This document shows, piece by piece, positions 1 through 5,275 of a DNA stretch of 7,923 nucleotides. Position numbers and translations under genes: made by a program. Every line of letters begins with the position of its first letter. Position 1 is the stretch's first letter. Under the pieces are notes generated by a model. The model saw only the letters and a list, made by a program, of their open reading frames with translations. It was not told the origin of the DNA and did not search any database. Location: contig JAEKLK010000292.1 in assembly GCA_019509895.1 (NCBI GenBank), forward strand, positions 1 to 7,923, in the 5' to 3' direction. This stretch comes from Betaproteobacteria bacterium. Lineage in GTDB: Bacteria; Pseudomonadota; Gammaproteobacteria; Burkholderiales; SG8-39.

Positions 1-762
1 TTTGGGCCCTTCGTCGCCACCCATGGCGCGAAGGGCCTCGCCTATATCAAGGTGAACGATCGCTCGAAGACCCCGGAAGGCCTGCAGTCGCCGATCGTCA
101 AGTTCCTCTCCGCGGACGTGCTGCGGCAGGTGATCGAGCGCACCGGCGCCCAGAACGGCGACACCATCTTCTTCGGCGCCGACAAGGCGAGCACCGTCAA
201 TGCCGCGCTCGGCGCGCTGCGCGTGAAGATCGGGCAGGACAAGAACCTGGTCGAGAAAAGCTGGCAGCCGCTCTGGGTGCTCGATTTCCCGATGTTCGAG
301 TGGGACGAGGAGGGCAAGCGCTGGTCGGCCATGCACCATCCTTTCACGGCGCCGCGCGAGGGTCATGAGGACCTGATCGCGAGCGATCCGGCGCGCGCGG
401 TGGCGAGGGCGTACGACATGGTGCTGAACGGCTGGGAAATCGGCGGCGGCTCCATCCGTATCCACCGCGCCGACGTGCAACAGAAAGTATTCAGGGCGCT
501 TGGCATCACGGAGGACGAAGCACGCGCCAAGTTCGGCTTCCTGCTCGACAACCTGCAATACGGCGCGCCGCCGCACGGGGGAATCGCCTTTGGACTCGAC
601 CGGCTGGTGACGCTCATGGCGGGTGCCGACTCGATCCGCGACGTGATCGCTTTTCCGAAGACGCAGCGCGCGCAGGACCTGCTGGTGCAGGCCCCGAGCC
701 CCGTGGACGAAAAGCAGTTGCGCGAGCTCGGCATCCGGCTGCGGGAGAAACCGAAAAGCTGA
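1..762 (+). CDS. aspS: Aspartyl-tRNA synthetase, C-terminal 253 residues (5' end outside window)
   Basis: This cytoplasmic class II synthetase charges tRNA-Asp with aspartate. The frame is open from base 1, so the gene is cut by the window edge. Bacterial AspRS is about 590-600 residues, so roughly the last 40% is present. The visible part starts inside the bacterial GAD insertion domain (FFGADKAS, about residues 55-62 of the fragment). It returns to the catalytic core with the AspRS-typical HHPFTAP, the NGWEIGGGSIRIHR stretch, and class II motif 3 at HGGIAFGLDRL (bases about 574-609), whose Arg binds ATP. The end PKTQRAQDLL, then SPVDEKQLRELGIR, is typical of the family. The N-terminal anticodon-binding domain is not visible, so discriminating versus non-discriminating type cannot be judged. 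The stop TGA (760-762) shares its last A with the ATG of the next gene, which suggests cotranscription. Identification is secure. Confidence 0.97.
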   Translation, partial: FGPFVATHGAKGLAYIKVNDRSKTPEGLQSPIVKFLSADVLRQVIERTGAQNGDTIFFGADKASTVNAALGALRVKIGQDKNLVEKSWQPLWVLDFPMFEWDEEGKRWSAMHHPFTAPREGHEDLIASDPARAVARAYDMVLNGWEIGGGSIRIHRADVQQKVFRALGITEDEARAKFGFLLDNLQYGAPPHGGIAFGLDRLVTLMAGADSIRDVIAFPKTQRAQDLLVQAPSPVDEKQLRELGIRLREKPKS

Positions 763-1094
763 TGCGCGCGGCGCTCTCGGCGCTGCTCCTCGTGTGCAGC
801 ACGGCGCTTGCGCTCTCCGGCAGCGTGCGCATCGAAAAGCTGCCGCCGGAGGCCCGGCGGACGCTCGAGCTGATGCAGGCCGGCGGGCCGTTTCCCTACG
901 AGCGCGATGGCGCGGTGTTCTCGAATCGGGAACGCCGGCTGCCGCCGCGCGAGCGCGGCTACTATCGCGAGTACACGGTGAAGACGCCGGGCGTGCGCGA
1001 CCGCGGTCCGCGACGCATCGTCGCCGGGCATGATGGCGACTATTACTACACCGACGATCACTACCGAACGTTTCGCCGCATCATTAGCCCATGA
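762..1094 (+). CDS. Secreted guanyl-specific ribonuclease, RNase Sa/barnase (N1/T1) family
   Basis: Enzymes of this family cut single-stranded RNA after G via a 2',3'-cyclic phosphate. The 110-residue product begins with a probable Sec signal peptide (residues 1 to about 17: MRAA, a Leu/Ala-rich core, ALA at 15-17). The rest follows Streptomyces RNase Sa closely: LPPEA (27-31), GPFPY (42-46), the guanine-binding loop NRE (55-57), GYYREYTV (66-73), DRGPRR (80-85) and YYTDDHY (95-101). Aligned by eye to RNase Sa residues E54, R65, R69 and H85, the catalytic set is E70, R81, R85 and H100, all present. The only Cys lies in the signal peptide, so the RNase Sa disulfide is absent. V-C at 11-12 is a poor lipobox. 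No well-spaced ribosome binding site is seen; the start overlaps the aspS stop (TGATG) and the end overlaps the barstar start (ATGA). The family call is strong; export and activity are inferred. Confidence 0.93.
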   Translation: MRAALSALLLVCSTALALSGSVRIEKLPPEARRTLELMQAGGPFPYERDGAVFSNRERRLPPRERGYYREYTVKTPGVRDRGPRRIVAGHDGDYYYTDDHYRTFRRIISP

Positions 1095-1498
1095 GCAAAC
1101 TATTGGCGCGGTTGCGCGATCCGGCCCGCGCGGGGGTCTACCGGGCGCGCGCTGCCGATGACATCGAGCAGGCGACGCGCGGGAGCGAGCTAGACGTCGT
1201 AACAATCGACGCGGCCGGCGAGCTCTTCGCTGCCATCGCCGGCACGCTTGGCTTCCCGTCCTGGTTCGGCGCGAACTGGGACGCGCTTGAGGACTCGCTC
1301 AGCGACCTGTCCTGGCGGGCGCGCGATGGCTACCTGCTGATTTTTCGCGGCTATCCGGGGGGTGAATCATGCGTCATGCTGGTGGACGTGCTGCGCTCGG
1401 CGGCGCAATACTGGGCCGAGCGCGGCAAGCCGTTCTTTGCCGTCTTCATCGACCCGGAGAAGAAGCTTGAGCTGCCCGAGCTCTACCGCGGCGCATGA
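1091..1498 (+). CDS. Barstar-family ribonuclease inhibitor
   Basis: Barstar proteins are small cytoplasmic inhibitors that plug the active site of barnase-type RNases and protect the producing cell. The 135-residue product has the family signature at residues 55-70, FPSWFGANWDALEDSL, which matches LPEYYGENLDALWDCL of Bacillus amyloliquefaciens barstar. On that alignment D64 corresponds to barstar D35 and D68 to D39, the acidic residues that contact the enzyme. W58-F59 occupy the Tyr29-Tyr30 positions. The core continues with a strand YLLIFRGY (81-88), a helix near 95-110, and a strand FFAVFID (115-121). It is longer than the 90-residue Bacillus protein, mainly through an N-terminal extension of about 30 residues. 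Its ATG overlaps the RNase stop by 4 bases, with no clear ribosome binding site, so inhibitor synthesis is probably coupled to RNase translation. That this inhibitor binds this RNase is inferred from adjacency. Confidence 0.93.
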   Translation: MSKLLARLRDPARAGVYRARAADDIEQATRGSELDVVTIDAAGELFAAIAGTLGFPSWFGANWDALEDSLSDLSWRARDGYLLIFRGYPGGESCVMLVDVLRSAAQYWAERGKPFFAVFIDPEKKLELPELYRGA

Positions 1499-1932
1499 GC
1501 CACAAGCTGCCGGTCTCGGTGCTGGTGATCGTCCATACCGCCGGCGGCGAGGTGCTGCTGCTGGAACGCGCTTTGCGTCCGGGCTATTGGCAGTCGGTGA
1601 CTGGATCGTTGGACACGATGGACGAGCCGCTGGAAGAGACGGCGGCGCGCGAGGTACGCGAGGAAACGGGGATTGAAGCGAAAGGCGGACGCCTGGAACG
1701 CTGGAACGTCGTCTACACGTTCGAGATCTACCGGCAATGGCGCCACCGCTTCGCGCCGGGCGTGCTGCACAACGTCGAGCACCTCTTTGCACTGGAATTG
1801 CCGGCGCGGCCGGCCGTCCGGCTCGCCCGCGATGAGCATGTCGATCTGGTCTGGTTACCGTGGCGCGAGGCGGCGGCAAAATGCTTTTCCTGGTCGAACC
1901 GCGACGCGATCATGATGCTCGGTGAGAAATGA
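1495..1932 (+). CDS. nudB: Nudix hydrolase, probable dihydroneopterin triphosphate diphosphatase
   Basis: NudB removes pyrophosphate from 7,8-dihydroneopterin triphosphate in folate synthesis, in the cytoplasm. The 145-residue length fits the family. The early segment PVSVLVIVHT (6-15) and YWQSVTGSLD (31-40) match NudB, whose WQSVTGS is distinctive. The Nudix box runs from G37 to I60, with E44, R52-E53, E56-E57 and G59 as the expected metal and structural residues. The spacing from G37 to E44 is GX6E rather than the textbook GX5E, a one-residue insertion. HNVEHLFAL (92-100) and FSWSNRDAI (131-139) also fit NudB. The ATG overlaps the barstar stop (ATGA), so the gene is probably translated by coupling. 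Proximity to aspS is, from memory, usual in betaproteobacteria. The Nudix call is certain; substrate assignment is by resemblance. Confidence 0.9.
   Translation: MSHKLPVSVLVIVHTAGGEVLLLERALRPGYWQSVTGSLDTMDEPLEETAAREVREETGIEAKGGRLERWNVVYTFEIYRQWRHRFAPGVLHNVEHLFALELPARPAVRLARDEHVDLVWLPWREAAAKCFSWSNRDAIMMLGEK
1921..1926 (+). promoter_or_regulatory. Ribosome binding site that decides the EEP gene start
   Basis: GGTGAG lies 7 bases upstream of ATG 1934. The alternative in-frame GTG at 1922 begins inside this site and has no comparable signal of its own. This favours ATG 1934 as the start. The site is inside the last codons of nudB, so ribosomes ending nudB would release next to it. Confidence 0.6.
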
Positions 1933-1933
1933 G

Positions 1934-2680
1934 ATGGAGCGGCTGAAGGTCGTCACCCTCAACATTCACAAGGGGCTGTCGCACTTCAACCGGCGGATGG
2001 TGATCCACGACCTGCGCGAGGGCCTGCAGGCGCTCAACCCGGATGTCGTCTTCCTGCAGGAAGTGCAGGGCCTCAATCAGCGCTTTGCCCTGCGTTTCGC
2101 CGGCGCGCCGCTCGAGCCGCAGCATGCGTTTCTCGCTGGCGACACCTGGCAGCATGTGTACGGCTGCAATGCCGTCTATGACCACGGGCACCACGGCAAC
2201 GCCATCCTTTCGCGCTACGGCTTCCTTTCGTTCGAGAACCACGATGTTTCCGATCATGGCTTCGAGCGCCGCGGCCTGCTGCACAGCGTGGTCGCGATAC
2301 CCGGATGGCGGCGCAACCTGCATTGCGTCTGCGTGCATCTCTCGCTGCACGAGCGCGGCCGCAGCCGCCAGCTGGAGGCGATCTCGGGGCGCCTGGAGGA
2401 GCTCGCGTCACGCGATCTGCCGATCATCATCGCCGGCGACTTCAACGACTGGCGCCATCGCGCCTCGTCGATACTCGAGCGGCGCCTCGGCATGACCGAG
2501 GTGTCGCTCGCGCGCTTCGGCAAGGCGGCACGCACGTTCCCGGCGATGATGCCGGTGCTGCGCCTGGACCGCATCTATGTCCGCGGATTCAAGGTCGTCG
2601 CCTCGCAGGTGCACAAGGGCAAGCCATGGTCGATGCTCTCCGACCATCTGGCGATCAGCGCCGACCTCGAAAGAGCTTAG
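1934..2680 (+). CDS. Endonuclease/exonuclease/phosphatase (EEP) family protein
   Basis: This is a metal-dependent phosphoesterase with the DNase I / exonuclease III fold; the substrate is not evident. From ATG 1934 the product is 248 residues, a single EEP domain with no signal peptide. Family residues are visible in order: N10 in TLNIHKG, E43 in FLQEVQ (metal ligand), HGNAILSR (88-94), H135 in CVHLSLHERGR (catalytic His), D169 and N171 in AGDFNDW, D212 in RLDRIYV, and the terminal SDH at 236-238. All expected catalytic positions are present. A GTG at 1922 would add four residues and overlap nudB, but the GGTGAG site favours 1934. The stop TAG overlaps the stop of the convergent gene on the other strand. 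From memory, related proteins follow nudB in many betaproteobacteria, often with a cardiolipin synthase gene next; none is seen here. Confidence 0.9.
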   Translation: MERLKVVTLNIHKGLSHFNRRMVIHDLREGLQALNPDVVFLQEVQGLNQRFALRFAGAPLEPQHAFLAGDTWQHVYGCNAVYDHGHHGNAILSRYGFLSFENHDVSDHGFERRGLLHSVVAIPGWRRNLHCVCVHLSLHERGRSRQLEAISGRLEELASRDLPIIIAGDFNDWRHRASSILERRLGMTEVSLARFGKAARTFPAMMPVLRLDRIYVRGFKVVASQVHKGKPWSMLSDHLAISADLERA

Positions 2681-3423
2681 CCGAGCAGGTGCAGTCGCCC
2701 GTCGTCGAGCGCCGGCACGACCGGGAAGGCATCGACGCGGCAGGCGAACTCCACCTCGTGCTTCAGACCGCGCGCGCTCATCATGCGGCCGAGCCGGCAT
2801 TCGAGCAGCGCGTGGGGAATGGGCGAGTGCCGATAGACCGTTTGCGCCGCGCGCGCCGCATCCGACAGATCGGTCACGCTGCCCAGCGCCTGGGCGAAGC
2901 GCTCGACGAGACAGCCAGCACCAAAGAAATCCTCGAAGTTGAAATTGCCGCCCGAGCCCGAGCAGACGAGAAGCACCGTGTCGCCGGCGTGCGCGGTGAG
3001 AATGTGCTCGGCGAGCCGGCCGGCATTCAGCAGTGCGCCGCAATAGATGCGCTTGGCGCCCGCGGCGAGCGACATCGCGACCGTGCCGTTGGTCGTCGAA
3101 TAGATGACGGTGCGGTCTTTCACGCCGTGCGCGACGAGCGCGAGCGGTGCCGGATGCACGAAGCCCGGCAGTGTCTCGGCATAGAGCTCGCCGGCGAGCA
3201 CGCAGCGACCCGCGCCGCGAAGCTGGTCCTCGGCGCGCGCCGCCGCTTCGTCGAGCACCGGAATGACCTCGCGCGCGCCGTGTGCCAGCGCGGCAACCAT
3301 GGTGGTAGTCGCAAAAAGGATGTCGATCACGACGACCACCTTGCCCGCGATGCGCACGCTATCGAACTCCTCCTTGCGCGTGAGCACGTGCAGCTTGTGA
3401 GTCAGCTCAATTTTTACGGTCAT
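2677..3423 (-). CDS. ComB-like (2-phosphosulfolactate phosphatase family) protein
   Basis: ComB hydrolyses 2-phosphosulfolactate to sulfolactate in archaeal coenzyme M synthesis; bacterial relatives often have unknown substrates. The 248-residue length suits the family. Visible landmarks are VVVIDILFATTT (30-41) with D34, GE at 78-79, STTNGT (109-114), LLNAGRLAEHI (131-141), CSGSGGNFNFEDFFGAG (154-170) with E164-D165, and a C-terminal SARGL-KHEVEFACRVD stretch. Two places differ from remembered canonical ComB: F37 sits where DVLRAT proteins have Arg, and the usual GNSP region reads PGFVHPAP (86-93). Function may therefore differ. No comA, comC or other sulfonate gene is nearby. The gene diverges from the EAL gene and converges on the EEP gene with overlapping stop codons. 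Start is ATG (complement of 3421-3423); only a weak purine-rich AAAGAT site precedes it. Confidence 0.85.
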   Translation of the reverse strand: MTVKIELTHKLHVLTRKEEFDSVRIAGKVVVVIDILFATTTMVAALAHGAREVIPVLDEAAARAEDQLRGAGRCVLAGELYAETLPGFVHPAPLALVAHGVKDRTVIYSTTNGTVAMSLAAGAKRIYCGALLNAGRLAEHILTAHAGDTVLLVCSGSGGNFNFEDFFGAGCLVERFAQALGSVTDLSDAARAAQTVYRHSPIPHALLECRLGRMMSARGLKHEVEFACRVDAFPVVPALDDGRLHLLG

Positions 3424-3470
3424 TTATCTTTGTGTTCTGGCGGCGGTGATCTTAGCGCCGGGCCGCTCGC

Positions 3471-3476
3471 TAGAAT
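3471..3476 (+). promoter_or_regulatory. Possible -10 element for the EAL gene
   Basis: TAGAAT matches the sigma-70 consensus TATAAT at 5 of 6 positions. It lies in the 60-base gap between two divergent genes. No good -35 hexamer stands 16-18 bases upstream (the 17-base position reads GATCTT). Transcription would start near 3483, at or beside the proposed GTG start at 3484, so the message could be leaderless or have a very short leader. Confidence 0.4.
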
Positions 3477-3483
3477 CGTCAGC

Positions 3484-4263
3484 GTGGACGATCCGTTCCT
3501 CGAGCGCATGGATTCCGAGCTGGCGGGGTGGAGCGACCCGGTCCAGCGGCTGCGCGGCGCGCTTGCGAACAACGAATTCGAGCTCTATGGCCAGCCGATC
3601 CTGCAGTTCGTCGGCGAGCCACGCTATCCGCTGGCCGAAGTGCTCGTGCGCATGCGCGAGGAAGAGCGCGCGCTCATACCGCCCGGAGAATTCCTGCCGG
3701 TGTTCGAGCACTATCGCATGATGCCGCAGCTCGATCGCTGGGTCGTGCACAACACGGTGAAGCGGCTCTCTCAGGGCTCGCGCATCGCGTGCTACTCCGT
3801 GAACCTGTCGAGCCAGACGATCGAGGACGTCGAGTTTCCGCGCTTCGTCAGCGGTCAGCTCGCGACGCACAAGGTCGAAGCGTCGCGGCTGCTTTTCGAA
3901 ATCGACGAGACCGATACGCTGGTTCGCCCGGAAGCCACCGAGCGGTTCGCAAATCAGATGAAACCGGTGGGCACGCCGCTGATGATCGACAGCTTCGGCT
4001 GTCGCGCCGTGTCGTTTGCGCCGGTGAAGGCGCTCGCCGTGCAGTTCGTCAAGGTCGACGGCCGCATCACCCGCAAGGTGCTCACGAGCGAGAGCGCACG
4101 CAGCCGCCTCAACGCCATCCTGCGGGTGGGCGAGCGGCTGGGCTTCGGCGTCATCGCCGAATGCGTGGAAGAGCAGGAAGTGCTGCTGCGCCTGAAGGCC
4201 ATGGGCGTCGGCTATGCCCAGGGCTTCGGCATCTACCAGCCGCATCCGATCGGCTCTCTCTAG
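3484..4263 (+). CDS. Stand-alone EAL-domain protein, one metal-ligand Asp replaced by Ser
   Basis: EAL domains hydrolyse cyclic di-GMP to pGpG, or bind it when degenerate. From GTG 3484 the product is 259 residues: one EAL domain, with no GGDEF, PAS or membrane segment. Expected residues seen are E52 (AEVLVR, the EAL Glu), N107 (SVNLSSQ), E139 (LLFEIDE), D169, K190 and D192 (FVKVDG), E226 and E229 (AECVE), and Q246 (AQGFGIYQP). The canonical DDFGTGYSSL segment reads DSFGCRAVSF: the second Asp is S170 (bases 3991-3993) and the following loop is altered. In characterised EAL enzymes both Asp residues bind metal, so activity may be weak or lost. The start is uncertain; ATG 3508 gives 251 residues, and neither has a good ribosome binding site. 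The frame is open far upstream by antisense chance across the ComB-like gene. A further gene follows 9 bases downstream, probably cotranscribed. Confidence 0.85.
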   Translation: MDDPFLERMDSELAGWSDPVQRLRGALANNEFELYGQPILQFVGEPRYPLAEVLVRMREEERALIPPGEFLPVFEHYRMMPQLDRWVVHNTVKRLSQGSRIACYSVNLSSQTIEDVEFPRFVSGQLATHKVEASRLLFEIDETDTLVRPEATERFANQMKPVGTPLMIDSFGCRAVSFAPVKALAVQFVKVDGRITRKVLTSESARSRLNAILRVGERLGFGVIAECVEEQEVLLRLKAMGVGYAQGFGIYQPHPIGSL

Positions 4264-4272
4264 ACGCTGCAC

Positions 4273-4755
4273 ATGGATCCGATCGTCGCGCGCGCCATGG
4301 CCCGCTGGCCGAACGTGCCGGCGGTGTACGGCTGGCTCGCGCTCGACCGGCGCGGCAACTGGTTGATCCGGAGCGCGGGCGTGACGCAAGGGTTCGAGCG
4401 CATCACCAACCACGCGCTGCGCGACTTCATTGCGCGCAATTACGAGTCCGACGGTGCCGGCTGCTGGTACTTCCAGAACGGACCGCAGCGCGTGTACGTC
4501 GCGCTCGCCTACACGCCGCTCGTGGCCCATTACGAAGGCGATTCGCTTGCGGACCACTGCGGGCAACGGTTCGTGCCTCGCGCGGTCTACCTCGATGACG
4601 AAGGTTCGGTGCTGATGGAAGGACCTCGCGCCGTCGCGCTTCTGGATGACCGGGATCTCGCGCGCTTTGCCGATTCAGACGCCCGCCTCGAGCGCATCCG
4701 GCGGGCCGAAGTAGCGGGCCGTTTCGGCTTCGTAGCGGAGCCGCAAGCCGGTTGA
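4273..4755 (+). CDS. Conserved-looking protein of unknown function
   Basis: I do not recognise a function. The 160-residue product is soluble-looking, with no signal peptide, membrane span or Cys cluster (Cys at 64 and 95 only). Distinct segments are MARWPNVPAVYGWLALDRRG (residues 9-28), FIARNYESDGAGCWYFQNGP (52-71) and QRVYVALAYTPLV (72-84). From memory, similar hypothetical proteins with WPNVP...YGWL...LD.RG and FQNGPQRVYV occur in betaproteobacteria as a DUF family, whose number I cannot give with confidence. The acidic and aromatic pattern around FQNGPQRVYV looks like a beta-rich core. The gene starts 9 bases after the EAL stop without a strong ribosome binding site, so it is probably in the same transcript. 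It ends 19 bases before the -35 of the str operon promoter. The gene itself is well supported. Confidence 0.8.
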   Translation: MDPIVARAMARWPNVPAVYGWLALDRRGNWLIRSAGVTQGFERITNHALRDFIARNYESDGAGCWYFQNGPQRVYVALAYTPLVAHYEGDSLADHCGQRFVPRAVYLDDEGSVLMEGPRAVALLDDRDLARFADSDARLERIRRAEVAGRFGFVAEPQAG

Positions 4756-4774
4756 TTTCCGGCCCGGTATTTTC

Positions 4775-4803
4775 TTGCACCGCGCCAATTTCCTCTTTAT
4801 AAT
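4775..4803 (+). promoter_or_regulatory. Sigma-70-type promoter of the str operon
   Basis: A perfect TATAAT at 4798-4803 is preceded at exactly 17 bases by TTGCAC at 4775-4780, which matches the first three bases of the -35 consensus TTGACA. The discriminator after the -10 is GC-rich (CCGGCC), a feature known from stringently controlled ribosomal promoters. Transcription would start near 4809-4811, leaving a leader of about 73 bases before rpsL. This is the best promoter in the window and is correctly placed for the operon. Confidence 0.8.
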
Positions 4804-4824
4804 CCGGCCTCTTTTTTAAGACCC

Positions 4825-4857
4825 TGGGCGGCTACTGAGTACAGTCGTGGCCGCCCG
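4825..4857 (+). promoter_or_regulatory. Hairpin in the rpsL leader
   Basis: GGGCGGC (4826-4832) pairs perfectly with GCCGCCC (4850-4856). Three more pairs, including a T-G wobble, extend inward (4833-4835 with 4847-4849), leaving an 11-base loop. An outer T-G pair is possible at 4825/4857. A modest T-rich run (GTTTGTTTC) follows. It lies in the untranslated leader between promoter and rpsL, where an attenuator or protein-binding site would be expected. The run of T is too weak to call a terminator. Confidence 0.55.
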
Positions 4858-4882
4858 GTTTGTTTCTGGACGAGCCAAAAAA

Positions 4883-5260
4883 ATGCCCACCGTCAATCAG
4901 TTAGTGCGTCAGGGGCGCGTTAACCCGCGTCCCAAGTCGAAGGTCCCGGCGCTCGCCGGCTCGCCGCAGAAGCGCGGGGTCTGCACGCGCGTTTACACCA
5001 CGACGCCCAAGAAGCCGAACTCGGCGTTGCGCAAGGTGGCCAAGGTGCGCCTCACCAACGGCTTCGAGGTGATCGGCTACATCGGTGGCGAGGGGCACAA
5101 CCTGCAGGAGCACTCGGTGGTGCTGATTCGCGGCGGTCGCGTCAAGGACCTGCCCGGCGTGCGCTATCACATCGTGCGCGGTTCGCTCGACACGCAAGGC
5201 GTCAAGGACCGCAAGCAGGCACGATCGAAGTACGGCGCCAAGGCGCCGAAGTCGGCTTAA
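4883..5260 (+). CDS. rpsL: 30S ribosomal protein S12
   Basis: S12 sits at the decoding centre of the small subunit and influences accuracy. The 125-residue product is nearly invariant in its core: QKRGVCTRVYTTTPKKPNSA, LTNGFEV, GGEGHNLQEHSVV, RGGRVKDLPGVRYH and GVKDRKQARSKYGAK. ATG 4883 was chosen because MPTVNQLVRQGR is the family N-terminus; an upstream in-frame ATG at 4847 would add 12 residues from within the leader hairpin and is not credible. The ribosome binding site is weak. K43, K88 and P91, where streptomycin-resistance changes occur in other bacteria, carry the sensitive-type residues. D89, the usual methylthiolation site, is also present. It is the first gene of the str operon, behind the promoter at 4775-4803, and rpsG follows after 15 bases. 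Confidence 0.98.
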   Translation: MPTVNQLVRQGRVNPRPKSKVPALAGSPQKRGVCTRVYTTTPKKPNSALRKVAKVRLTNGFEVIGYIGGEGHNLQEHSVVLIRGGRVKDLPGVRYHIVRGSLDTQGVKDRKQARSKYGAKAPKSA

Positions 5261-5275
5261 GAAGGTAGAAAGCAC

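Noticed and set aside
762..800. Lipoprotein signal at V11-C12 of the RNase.
   Set aside because: Val before Cys does not fit the usual lipobox, and an ALA cleavage site follows at 15-17, so an ordinary Sec signal is more likely.
363..1205. 280-residue minus-strand open frame opposite aspS, the RNase and the barstar start.
   Set aside because: Overlaps three supported + strand genes and has no recognisable motif.
2305..3483. Long + strand open frame continuous with the EAL gene, giving a 652-residue product if read from 2305.
   Set aside because: The upstream part runs through the EEP gene in another frame and antisense to the ComB-like gene. Its translation is Arg/Ala-rich low complexity with no domain, and only the part from about 3484 is protein-like.
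3424..4566. 380-residue minus-strand open frame opposite the EAL gene and the unknown gene.
   Set aside because: His/Arg/Ala-rich shadow typical of GC-rich antisense frames. The + strand carries clear EAL motifs over the same bases.
4756..4774. Possible terminator after the unknown gene (CCGGCCCGG followed by TATTTTC).
   Set aside because: The inverted repeat leaves almost no loop and the stem is about 3-4 bp, too weak to call.
4847..4882. Upstream in-frame ATG extending S12 by 12 residues.
   Set aside because: It lies in the leader hairpin, has no ribosome binding site, and S12 proteins start at the MPTVNQLV position.
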